A stretch of DNA of 52,970 nt from SAR324 cluster bacterium (GTDB lineage: Bacteria; SAR324; NAC60-12): the NCBI GenBank assembly GCA_015231885.1, contig JADGAT010000030.1, positions 1 through 52,970 of the forward strand, read 5' to 3'. The stretch's first letter is position 1. Each line of letters opens with the position of its first letter. The notes beneath the pieces were generated by a model. The model was given only the letters and a program-made list of their open reading frames with translations, ran no database searches and had not been told where the DNA came from. This document shows, in pieces, positions 17,689 to 25,736 of the stretch. The position numbers and the translations under genes were made by a program.

Positions 17689-18369
17689 ATGGCAATTACG
17701 CTTGCATTTGATGTGTACGGCACCCTGATCGATACCCATAGTGTGACGGTTGCCCTGCAAGAATATGTGGGAGAAAAGGCTGCTGATTTTTCCCGTTTAT
17801 GGAGAGAAAAACAGTTGGAATATTCATTTCGCAGAGGGTTAATGCAAAATTATCAGCAATTCTCTGTATGCACCAGCCAGGCTCTGGATTATACCTGCCT
17901 TTCCTATAAAATATCTCTTTCAGATCAGGACAAGCAAAAACTGATGGAGGGATACCGTGTACTGCCGGCCTTCCCGGATGTCAAAGAAGGGCTCGAACAT
18001 GTAAAGACAGAAGGTTTTCGCATGTTTGCCTTTTCTAATGGCAGTGCGGATGCCGTAGAAATGCTACTCCAAAATGCAGGAATCCGAGCTTACTTTGATG
18101 GAGTGGTTAGTGTCGATGCACTGAAAATTTTTAAACCCAGTCCTGCCGTTTATTGTCATTTTTTGAGAAGTGCTCACTCGACCGGGGCAGAATCCTGGAT
18201 GATTTCTGGTAATCCATTTGACGTCATAGGTTCGATTTCGGCTGGGATGCGTGCGGCTTGGATACAACGTTCTCCAGAAACCATTTTCGATCCCTGGGAA
18301 ATACAACCCACTCTTATTTTGAACAGCCTTTCCCCATTGGCCGTACAGATCAAAAACGCTTCCACATAA
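17689..18369 (+). CDS. HAD-superfamily hydrolase, haloacid dehalogenase type II-like
   Basis: A 226-residue HAD enzyme. The nucleophile is Asp8 in LAFDVYGTLID, motif II is FSNGS, motif III is the Lys of LKIFKPSPAVY, and motif IV is ISGNPFDVIGS. This pattern matches the (S)-2-haloacid dehalogenase branch, but a small-molecule phosphatase is also possible, since annotation in this group is often loose. The AAGGAAGG ribosome site is strong and 8 bases from the ATG. It is probably co-transcribed with the membrane protein upstream. It runs tail to tail with the porin gene 7 bp away. Confidence 0.82.
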   Translation: MAITLAFDVYGTLIDTHSVTVALQEYVGEKAADFSRLWREKQLEYSFRRGLMQNYQQFSVCTSQALDYTCLSYKISLSDQDKQKLMEGYRVLPAFPDVKEGLEHVKTEGFRMFAFSNGSADAVEMLLQNAGIRAYFDGVVSVDALKIFKPSPAVYCHFLRSAHSTGAESWMISGNPFDVIGSISAGMRAAWIQRSPETIFDPWEIQPTLILNSLSPLAVQIKNAST

Positions 18370-18376
18370 AGGAATT

Positions 18377-19759
18377 TTAAAAAATCAGGCGGTACATGGC
18401 TTGATAGAGATCATCATCAGGATCTTTATCTTTATCATAGCCCTCATTGCCAATCCGATGGCTATCGGCATGAAGGTATTCCATTCCAAACAGATGGGAC
18501 TCTTTTTGCAGGAAAAGGTAGGCCAATGTGATTGCGGTTCCTCGGGAATCATTCTTATCCTTAAAACGATCCAGATCGATCACCCTGAAATCATCATAGC
18601 GAACTGTAAAACGATGAGAATTCGGAGTGTAGCTCAAAAGCAGGTACCAGGCATGAAAGTCGTTGTTGACACCAGGGGACTTGGGATTTCCCATCCAGGT
18701 ATTTCCCATCATTCCCTGGGAGAGGACAGCCCATTCAGCAGAAGGGTGATATTCCAGCGATAAGTGGGTGAATTCGGTTTGCCAGGCATATTCGTTTGTT
18801 GAATCCACAATTTCGGTGTCTGCCATGGAATTTGAGTAAAAACCCTCAAATTCCCATTGGGAAGAAGGGCTCCACCCAATCTTGGTGTAGATGCCCATTC
18901 GTCCATCCAGTTCCTTAAAAGGCTCTCCCCACTGGTCATCAGGACGGAGTGCGACAGGATCAATTTTTTGGAATTTTAAACGACTTCCGAGGGGAGCCTG
19001 GTAATCATGCAGTGCCCACCCTCGCCAACTCAGAACTTCTCCGGAAGGATCATTTCCCGAATAGGGAGCGACCATAAATTCAATGTGTGAGAATGCAGCA
19101 TAAGAGTATTCATAGTTGATTTCAAAAGCAATCGGACGCAGTTCTTCACCAACCCAGGCGTTGATAGCAGAGGGGGTTATGGTGTAATGGGTGCTCCAGG
19201 CAACATCCGGGTGCTCCAGCGAGATAGAAGGGATCACTCTCCCTAAACGGGCAGTGATGGAATGGGTGTCTGATTTCAGTCTGTCATAACGGATATAGGC
19301 CTCGATGACTCCAAGCTGACCACTGGTATATTTTTTATCATCGTGGTCATTGTAGTTCATCTGGAGGTAGCCCCTCACATCCCCATCAATCAAGGCTTCT
19401 GCCACTAAAGATGCTTGAGGGAGCTTAAAAATAGATGTTTGGCGATCCCCACTCCCATCTTTGTCTGTATCTATGCCTCCATATCTCGTTATTCCACGCC
19501 CCCCATCCTGCCACCGTTTCGCTTTTCCGGTATAAGCAAAACGCAGGTCGATCAACCCTGACCACAATACCTGCATGTCGTTTGGAACGGGAAGAAATGT
19601 CTCGGAGTCTTCAGTACTCTCATTGGCTTCCTCAGCAAACAATGGGTCTTCGACTTGTGCATGGAGGCAAGACGCCCCATGGAACAACGGAATTCCTGTG
19701 AAAAAAAATATCAGGAAAAGGACAATAAAGAAAATATTCGGTTTGGATTGGATGGACAT
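18377..19759 (-). CDS. Putative outer-membrane beta-barrel (porin-like) protein
   Basis: A 460-residue exported protein. The N-terminus has a signal peptide (hydrophobic FFIVLFLIFFFTGIPLF, cut near LHAQ). The mature part is rich in aromatic residues and alternating strands, with many Asp/Gly/Asn turns (for example IDTDKDGSGD and EGYDKDKDPDD), and ends in Phe, the usual last residue of BAM-inserted barrels. It resembles alginate/phosphate-type or DcaP-like porins only in general style; I cannot name a substrate. It is divergent from a cupredoxin gene with a 184-bp shared upstream region, so the two may be controlled together. Confidence 0.7.
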   Translation of the reverse strand: MSIQSKPNIFFIVLFLIFFFTGIPLFHGASCLHAQVEDPLFAEEANESTEDSETFLPVPNDMQVLWSGLIDLRFAYTGKAKRWQDGGRGITRYGGIDTDKDGSGDRQTSIFKLPQASLVAEALIDGDVRGYLQMNYNDHDDKKYTSGQLGVIEAYIRYDRLKSDTHSITARLGRVIPSISLEHPDVAWSTHYTITPSAINAWVGEELRPIAFEINYEYSYAAFSHIEFMVAPYSGNDPSGEVLSWRGWALHDYQAPLGSRLKFQKIDPVALRPDDQWGEPFKELDGRMGIYTKIGWSPSSQWEFEGFYSNSMADTEIVDSTNEYAWQTEFTHLSLEYHPSAEWAVLSQGMMGNTWMGNPKSPGVNNDFHAWYLLLSYTPNSHRFTVRYDDFRVIDLDRFKDKNDSRGTAITLAYLFLQKESHLFGMEYLHADSHRIGNEGYDKDKDPDDDLYQAMYRLIF

Positions 19760-19943
19760 GAATTTCCTATTCTTTTAGAATAATGAATCAATCTGTGATA
19801 AAAGCATGTGTGAGTCTTTGTTTTGTTGAGAAGTCTGTTGATTGCTTGTATCATTAACATTATTTTATGGCAATAATTTCTCATAGTGAATCAAAAATTG
19901 TAAGATGATTCGGAAGAAAGGGGACTATTTACAAGGAGTGTGT
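19760..19943. promoter_or_regulatory. Divergent promoter region, porin / cupredoxin
   Basis: This 184-bp AT-rich stretch separates two genes transcribed away from each other, so it must hold both promoters. An AAGGAG ribosome site for the cupredoxin lies just before 19944. I do not see a clear -35/-10 pair or a palindrome I could name as an operator. Confidence 0.5.
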
Positions 19944-20597
19944 ATGAAGCAAATGATGGTTTTGTTGTTTATGCTGCTGTTGCTTACCAACTATAGTCCA
20001 GGAAGCGAACTTTCTGGACAAGTGAAGGTCCAACATTTCTCAGAAAACAAATGGATGGATGCGCCCAATAATGCGAATGTGGTTGTCTTTCTGCTTGGTA
20101 TTGAAGAGCCTCCTGATTCCCATGATCGGTATCTGGATCAAAAAGATAAAGCATTCAGTACCCCTGTTCTGGCAATATCGAAAGGACAGCGGGTATTTTT
20201 CAGGAATATGGATCCCGTCAATCACAATATTTTTTCACTATCCAAAGCAAAAAAGTTTGATTTAGGATTGTACAAGGATCCGGTTGTCAAATCGGTAACA
20301 TTTGATCAGCCTGGGATTGTGAAGGTGTTTTGTAACATCCATCACCAGATGAATGCCGACATTCTTGTATTAAAAAATAACAAATATGCGGTCACAGGAG
20401 TCGATGGAACGTATCGAATTGGAAAAATTCCTGCAGGAAAATATAAAGCCAGGGTCTGGGCACAGGGTAGTAAAATTCTGTCTCAGTCACTCACTTTGGC
20501 TGAAGATTCCAAAGAAATTCTAAATTTTAAAGTCAAAGTGCGGCAGCGGTCTTTGAAACATTTGAATAAGTTTGGGAAACCATATAAGGAATACTAA
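19944..20597 (+). CDS. Periplasmic cupredoxin with carboxypeptidase-regulatory-like domain
   Basis: A 217-residue exported protein with a short signal sequence (MKQMMVLLFMLLLL). Residues about 25-145 form a plastocyanin-like domain with a probable type 1 copper site: His94 in VNHNIF, Cys130, His133 and Met136 in VFCNIHHQM. Residues about 148-195 resemble a carboxypeptidase regulatory-like (CNA_B-type) fold: VTGVDGTYRIGKIPAGKYKAR. Proteins of this build are periplasmic electron carriers or copper-binding proteins. ATG 19944 is chosen because AAGGAG lies just before it; the frame opens at 19905. A fragment of the family-1 repeat follows the stop by 5 bp. Copper content is inferred. Confidence 0.8.
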   Translation: MKQMMVLLFMLLLLTNYSPGSELSGQVKVQHFSENKWMDAPNNANVVVFLLGIEEPPDSHDRYLDQKDKAFSTPVLAISKGQRVFFRNMDPVNHNIFSLSKAKKFDLGLYKDPVVKSVTFDQPGIVKVFCNIHHQMNADILVLKNNKYAVTGVDGTYRIGKIPAGKYKARVWAQGSKILSQSLTLAEDSKEILNFKVKVRQRSLKHLNKFGKPYKEY

Positions 20598-20602
20598 GGC
20601 AT

Positions 20603-20643
20603 GCGAAAACATTAACATGCGAAAGTTACGCAGGATTTTCATC
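20603..20643 (+). repeat. Family-1 element, left-end fragment (copy D)
   Basis: About 41 bp match the left part of the family-1 element: GCGAAAACATTAACATGCGA, then AAGTTACGCAGGATTTTCAT. The match stops abruptly, and the rest of the element is absent. It begins 5 bp after the cupredoxin stop codon, so it keeps the same position and orientation relative to the upstream gene as copies A and B. Confidence 0.7.
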
Positions 20644-20682
20644 ATCAGAATATGAAGGAAAAAGAGAAGTAGTTACCATTAT

Positions 20683-21507
20683 TCAACTGGAGGCTTCTGA
20701 ATCATCCTCTGAAGCAAACAGTTCTGGGATCATTTCTGAGACCGCTCCCACAAATTCAGGTTCAAAGGATCGGATCAAAGGCACATCTTTTCCGGTATAG
20801 GGAATGGTATTGAGCATATGGCGAATGCAGTTCAAACGTGCTCGTTTCTTGTCATCAGATTTCACAACGGTCCAGGGAGCGTATACCGTATCGGTATGAA
20901 GGAACATGGCTTCTTTTGCTGCAGTATAGGCATCCCATTTATTGGTGGATTCCTTGTCCACAGGAGAAAGCTTCCACTGCCTCAATGGATCGACAGTACG
21001 GTTTGTAAATCGGCGTGTTTGTTCTTCCGGACTGACAGAAAACCAATATTTCAATAAAAAAATGCCCGATTCCACCAGCATCTGTTCAAATTGAGGGGCC
21101 TGCTCATAAAATTTTTCGTATTCTTCAACAGTACAAAATCCCATCACCCGCTCCACTCCTGCGCGGTTGTACCAGGACCGGTCCATCAGAACAATTTCAC
21201 CACCAGACGGTAAATGAGGGATATACCGTTGGAAATACCATTGTGTTTTTTCTGTTTCTGAGGGCTTGTCGAGCGCAACAACACGGCATCCCCGTGGATT
21301 GATGTGTTCAATGATTCTTTTGATGGTCCCTCCTTTTCCTGCAGCATCCCTCCCCTCAAAAATAGCCAGGACTTTCGCGTTGGTGGATTTGACCCAATGC
21401 TGCAGTTTTAACAATTCAACCTGAAGCAGACCCTTTTCCTGCTCATAATATCTTCTTCTAAGCTTCCCATTGGACTTGAATTTTTCATTTTTGTGCGGAG
21501 TTCCCAT
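20683..21507 (-). CDS. ppk2: Polyphosphate kinase 2 family protein
   Basis: PPK2 enzymes transfer phosphate between polyphosphate and nucleotides. The 274-residue single-domain form shows the P-loop FEGRDAAGKGG (about residue 50), the lid region QWYFQRYIPHLP, Walker B MDRSWYNRAGVERVMGF, the KYWFSVSPEEQ strand and WDAYTAAKEAMF. Single-domain class I PPK2 usually phosphorylates NDPs, for example GDP to GTP or ADP to ATP, and the direction depends on conditions. The gene ends tail to tail with the cupredoxin gene. A large protease gene lies upstream on the same strand, about 100 bp away, so an operon is possible but not clear. Confidence 0.92.
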   Translation of the reverse strand: MGTPHKNEKFKSNGKLRRRYYEQEKGLLQVELLKLQHWVKSTNAKVLAIFEGRDAAGKGGTIKRIIEHINPRGCRVVALDKPSETEKTQWYFQRYIPHLPSGGEIVLMDRSWYNRAGVERVMGFCTVEEYEKFYEQAPQFEQMLVESGIFLLKYWFSVSPEEQTRRFTNRTVDPLRQWKLSPVDKESTNKWDAYTAAKEAMFLHTDTVYAPWTVVKSDDKKRARLNCIRHMLNTIPYTGKDVPLIRSFEPEFVGAVSEMIPELFASEDDSEASS

Positions 21508-21608
21508 ATGACCTTTTTTTAAATGGAGTGATAAAGAAGTGTTGTCCTTCTTGAGCTATATATGGTTTAGGCGTTTTTTTCAATACGTTTCCTGCCACAA
21601 GCAGGGGT

Positions 21609-24503
21609 TCACAATGCGTCTTTGGTATACCAGATTTGTGTTTCGTGGACAGATACCAGGTTATCCTGATCACGAGCAAAAAGAATGATGTGGTTATTTC
21701 CTTCTTTCAGATGCGTCTTTGTTTCAAAGGAAAGGACACGGGCAGGAGCTTGACCAAGATTGGTCTGATAGAATACTTTTTCATCATTCACAAAAATAAA
21801 CACATCTTTCATTTGTTGATCATCGTGGGCCGTTCCCTGCATCTGTACCAAATCCATCAGAGTGATTCCATTTATTTCATGAGCCTGCACATCCCTTATC
21901 TGAAAGTTGATTTGAGGAGCCCGATAAGAAGTATTGGCTTTTGCTCTGTTTTCGGGTTTTAGTTGATAAATTAAGTTTCTTCGTGGAAACAGCTTGTTTT
22001 GTATGTCAATGAACAGCTTCAGCTGATTGGTGGAGGCATTCTTTTTCAACTGAAATAAAAGAGAAGCGCTCTTTTCTTCCTGTGGAGACAGGTCTCCTAA
22101 ACTGCTTTTGCCCTGAAGCAGGATGATATCAGGCTGTGTTTCCTTTTTGAGTACAATGGTTGTCGCTTTGGCAATAGCATCTCCAATGTTTTTTATCTTC
22201 AGTTGAAGTCTGACGGTTTCTCCTGCCTGGATGATGGAATCTCCATTGCCTTCAGTGCCCAAACGTCCGTCATCAATGGCGGTGTATTGAAATTGAAATC
22301 TGGGTTGAAGTGCCGCGTGAGTTCTTACAAAAATGTGCTGTGATGCCAGTTTGGTGAGACGAGAGTCCACCAAATCAAAAGAAATACGATTGATGTCATT
22401 GCCCATATTGTTCAATAATTTAATAGGCAAATACACCGTTTGAGAGGTGTTTGGCTCCAAATAACCAATGGGAACCTCTTTGTGATCAAAAGAGGGGTGA
22501 TTGCTTTGAGTCAGCGCGAGTAAGCGGTTCAAAGGATGTTTGCCTGTGTTTTTCACTTCAATTCGAAAGCGTATTTGTGACTCAACGGGAAGGATGGGAG
22601 GAGCAGGAATCCAGTTATTGCTCTTTTTCTGTAATTCGATGTAGATCCGAGCTTGCACCTGAGAGGTTTCTGGTGGAGAAGCGGCGTTCCAATTGATATG
22701 AAATTTCTTCAGTTCTTCGACAATTTTTTGATCCTGTGAGGCCGCTACTTCCTTTTGGATGACCAGGGCGCTTTCTAATAGTGAGGTATTGAGTTTTTTT
22801 TGATGATGAATCAGGATTTTTTGGGCGAATTCAACAAAAAAATCGTCTTCCAGCTGATGTTCCAAGTCATCAATTGGTAGTTCCTGATGGTCTTTGTGCC
22901 TTATCAGGTAAGGGAGATAGGCCATAGGCTGATCCGGCTGGTCTGCCCATTCTTCAAAATGATGTGAGAGGTTCCTCTCTTCATTTTCCTCCTGCCGTGT
23001 CAGAATCATTTGTTCTTTAGAAATGACCACTGGGTAAAGCTTGATATCCGGGGTCACGCCAACGGACTGGATGGATTTACGTCCAGGGGTGAGATATTTG
23101 GCAACAGTCAATTTCAGAGCGGACTTATCCTGGAGTGGCCACACCGTCTGAACCGACCCTTTCCCAAAAGATTGTTCTCCTATTAAAAGAGCCCGTTCAT
23201 TATTTTTTAATGCGGCAGCAACAATTTCTGAGGCAGACGCACTTCCACTGTTCATCAGGACAATGGTCGGCACATTGAGAAGCTTTTTGTTGCTGAGTGC
23301 CCAATGGGAATAGTATGAAGTGAAATGATGCTGGCTTCCCACAGTAGAAACTATGGTTTTGTTTTCTGCAAGAAATTGATCAGATATTTTTACGGCCTGA
23401 TCCAGTAAGCCTCCTGGATTGTTTCTTACATCAATAATCAAGCCTTTGATGTGGTCCAGATCCTGGAGTTTTTTTGCCAGATCTTTGTCTGTATTTTCCT
23501 GGAAGTTCTTGATTCTGATGTAACGGATTGTTCCCTGGATTGTTTTGAAATCATGAAAACTGATACTGTTGATGTGGATGACTTCACGAATCAATTGAAT
23601 GGCTTGAGGTTCCGTAAATCCTTTGCGCATGATGGACAATGTGAGCTTGGTACCAGCCTCTCCTCTCAATTTATTGACGGTATCCGTTAACGTCATATTT
23701 GCGGTGTTTTCTTCTTCAATACGTACAATCCGATCCATGGCCTGCAGCCCTGCTTTTGAAGCAGGGGTGCCTTCAATTGGAGAAATGATCGTTAATTGAT
23801 TATTTCTTATGCCAACAATGACGCCCACTCCCCCAAAATTTCCCCTGGTGTTGACTTGAAATTCATCGTACAAATCCCTGGGAAGGAGGGCCGAGTGTGG
23901 GTCCAGTTCAGCGAGCATTCCCCGGATGAGGGAATATTCCACTTGCTGTATCTGATCCGGATTGGTCCATTGAGTTTGGATATACCGTGCAATCGCCTGC
24001 AGCAGTTCATTCAAATGATCAAGCCGCCGCATACGGGGAAAAGACAGTCCTTGTTGATATCTTTCTACAGTCAGCAATAGTAAATTTTCTTCCGTAACCG
24101 TAAATTTTTCGAGATACTGCTGCAGGGAGGGTTCTCTTTTGGTAGAGTCTGCCCACTGCAAGTAAAGTCTTCCATATATTTCCGGAATTTGTTGTGATAA
24201 TTCGGATAAAGCGCCTTTGAGCATGAGTTGCGGATCCAGACGCTGAGGGTCTACATAATCCAGCTGAACCCGCATCAAAACTTCTGAAATTAACTCAGAG
24301 GGGTATTGGGACGTATTTGCTGAAGGAAACCGTATCGAAATAGGAGGGCTATGTTGTTGTTGTGCCCATAGTAATGGTGAGAACAACGAGATCAAAAGGA
24401 AGCAGAGGCCACCGTAAATCCCCATCTTGTTAAGGGGAACAATGTGTTTTTTGCAGAGCTGGGGCAAAGGCAGATGCAGCAGAACTTTAAAAAAATCGTT
24501 CAT
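21609..24503 (-). CDS. Long C-terminal processing peptidase (S41, PDZ) with extra C-terminal beta domains
   Basis: An exported serine protease of about 964 residues, more than twice the usual CtpA size. After the hydrophobic MGIYGGLCFLLISLF signal region come a helical N-domain, a PDZ domain at about 211-294 (FGGVGVIVG, SKAGLQAMDRI), and the S41 core with NPGGLLDQAV, MNSGSASASE (Ser about 420) and FGKGSVQTV (catalytic Lys about 25 residues later). The last 450 residues include two Ig-like repeats (FRIEVKNTGKHPL and LQLKIKNIGDAIA) and a final beta-domain. This layout resembles the long proteases known from delta/myxobacterial genomes. Start choice is uncertain: ATG 24503 has no strong ribosome site, and a start at 24425 would give a shorter leader. 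It lies 34 bp after a GGDEF gene. Confidence 0.85.
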   Translation of the reverse strand: MNDFFKVLLHLPLPQLCKKHIVPLNKMGIYGGLCFLLISLFSPLLWAQQQHSPPISIRFPSANTSQYPSELISEVLMRVQLDYVDPQRLDPQLMLKGALSELSQQIPEIYGRLYLQWADSTKREPSLQQYLEKFTVTEENLLLLTVERYQQGLSFPRMRRLDHLNELLQAIARYIQTQWTNPDQIQQVEYSLIRGMLAELDPHSALLPRDLYDEFQVNTRGNFGGVGVIVGIRNNQLTIISPIEGTPASKAGLQAMDRIVRIEEENTANMTLTDTVNKLRGEAGTKLTLSIMRKGFTEPQAIQLIREVIHINSISFHDFKTIQGTIRYIRIKNFQENTDKDLAKKLQDLDHIKGLIIDVRNNPGGLLDQAVKISDQFLAENKTIVSTVGSQHHFTSYYSHWALSNKKLLNVPTIVLMNSGSASASEIVAAALKNNERALLIGEQSFGKGSVQTVWPLQDKSALKLTVAKYLTPGRKSIQSVGVTPDIKLYPVVISKEQMILTRQEENEERNLSHHFEEWADQPDQPMAYLPYLIRHKDHQELPIDDLEHQLEDDFFVEFAQKILIHHQKKLNTSLLESALVIQKEVAASQDQKIVEELKKFHINWNAASPPETSQVQARIYIELQKKSNNWIPAPPILPVESQIRFRIEVKNTGKHPLNRLLALTQSNHPSFDHKEVPIGYLEPNTSQTVYLPIKLLNNMGNDINRISFDLVDSRLTKLASQHIFVRTHAALQPRFQFQYTAIDDGRLGTEGNGDSIIQAGETVRLQLKIKNIGDAIAKATTIVLKKETQPDIILLQGKSSLGDLSPQEEKSASLLFQLKKNASTNQLKLFIDIQNKLFPRRNLIYQLKPENRAKANTSYRAPQINFQIRDVQAHEINGITLMDLVQMQGTAHDDQQMKDVFIFVNDEKVFYQTNLGQAPARVLSFETKTHLKEGNNHIILFARDQDNLVSVHETQIWYTKDAL

Positions 24504-24537
24504 AGTGAGACAATGTGGAGTCGGGTGGGTGCTACTG

Positions 24538-25545
24538 TCAGGCTGAGTTGTCTGCTGTTTTAGATACCGGAGCAATGATCACCTGGTTCCGACCATTATT
24601 TTTGGCATAATACAGGGCGGCGTCGACCTCACGGAGCATGGCATCTAAGCTTGGAGAATCTGAGCAAATTTCAGGATAAGAACCCACTCCCGCACTGCAT
24701 GTGATGTGGAGTGTGTGATCATCGTGTTGAAAAGAAAATTGTTCGACATCTTGACGAATACGTTCTGCCATGCTGTAAGCATCTTGGAGAGACTGCCCAA
24801 CCATTCCAATAACGAACTCTTCTCCCCCAAAACGGGCGACAATGTCATGCTGTCGTAAGTTTTTCTTTAAGATGGTCGCATATTGTAACAATACGCTGTC
24901 TCCACAAGGATGTCCGTAGTTGTCGTTGATTTTCTTAAAATAATCGATATCCAGCATAATCAGGCTGATTTCCTGTTGATTACGAAGGGTCCGTAAGAAT
25001 TCTTCCTGTAGGCGTTCCGTAAAGTAGCGCCGGTTATTCAAGGATGTCAATGGGTCGGTAATGGCCAGTTCTTCCAAATTTTTTTGTGCTTCGAGTAATT
25101 CATTGTTGGTGCCTTCCAACTGTTGGTTGAGGATGTCTAATTCTCGATTTTTTTGTGCGAGCTCATCCATGTTTTTTTTAAGACGAACCAGCACACGAAT
25201 GCGCGCTCTCAGTTCTGGAGGCTTGCACGGTTTGACGATATAGTCTTCGGCTCCCATTGCCAACCCCTTGGTCAATGACTCACTGTCTTTGTACTTTGCT
25301 GTTAGAAACACAACAGGGATGTGTGCTGTTTTTTTATTTTTTTTCAATTCCTGGCAAACTTCAAAACCATTTTTAGCGGGCATTTGAATATCCAGAATGA
25401 TCACATCGGGTTGTTCTCTTTCAGCTTTTTCGAGTCCTTCGTGTCCGTCTTCTGCAGTGATGATGTCATAAATGTCTTGGCCCAGAATCAATGAAGTCAC
25501 GGTCAGGCTATCTTCATAATCATCGATAAGTAAAATTTTTGCCAT
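24538..25545 (-). CDS. Response regulator with GGDEF domain (diguanylate cyclase)
   Basis: A PleD/WspR-like enzyme that makes c-di-GMP when phosphorylated. The receiver (1-120) shows LLIDDYEDS, IILDIQMPAKNG (phospho-Asp), and VVFLTAK with the Lys of VKPCKPPE. A coiled-coil linker (about 125-165) contains ELDILNQQLEGTNNELL. The GGDEF domain (170-330) carries the active site ARFGGEEFV, with the inhibitory I-site RQHD five residues before it, so product inhibition is likely. The cognate kinase may be one of the orphan kinases in the window. The gene upstream on the same strand is the GAF kinase-like protein, separated by a family-1 element. Confidence 0.93.
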   Translation of the reverse strand: MAKILLIDDYEDSLTVTSLILGQDIYDIITAEDGHEGLEKAEREQPDVIILDIQMPAKNGFEVCQELKKNKKTAHIPVVFLTAKYKDSESLTKGLAMGAEDYIVKPCKPPELRARIRVLVRLKKNMDELAQKNRELDILNQQLEGTNNELLEAQKNLEELAITDPLTSLNNRRYFTERLQEEFLRTLRNQQEISLIMLDIDYFKKINDNYGHPCGDSVLLQYATILKKNLRQHDIVARFGGEEFVIGMVGQSLQDAYSMAERIRQDVEQFSFQHDDHTLHITCSAGVGSYPEICSDSPSLDAMLREVDAALYYAKNNGRNQVIIAPVSKTADNSA

Positions 25546-25578
25546 TTTCTATATTACTGAACAGGAGTCGTTTCCTTT

Positions 25579-25736
25579 AGGAATGCTCAAACAATAACTT
25601 AGCCAATCTACTTGTCTTTTCAACGATTTTCTGCGTTGCTTTACCAGTGACATAGCAAGCTATGCGCCCGATAAAGCGCCTTGAACCTCGATGAAAATCC
25701 TGCGTAACTTTCACATGTTATTATTTTCGTCTTCCT
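25579..25736 (-). repeat. Family-1 palindromic element, copy C (full length, inverted)
   Basis: This is the third full copy, on the minus strand. Read on that strand it starts AGGAAGACGAAAATAATAAC and ends GAGCATTCCT. It overlaps the last 26 bp of the upstream gene (25711-27039), supplying that gene's last residues and stop codon. The 45-codon frame runs from GTG at 25714 to a TAA at 25577-25579. It lies between two same-strand signalling genes and could form a large hairpin in any readthrough transcript. Confidence 0.85.

Noticed and set aside
17672..17690. AGGAAGGCAAATATTATG before the HAD gene, resembling the family-1 left end.
   Set aside because: It is a good ribosome-binding site with correct spacing; the likeness is short and has a simple explanation.
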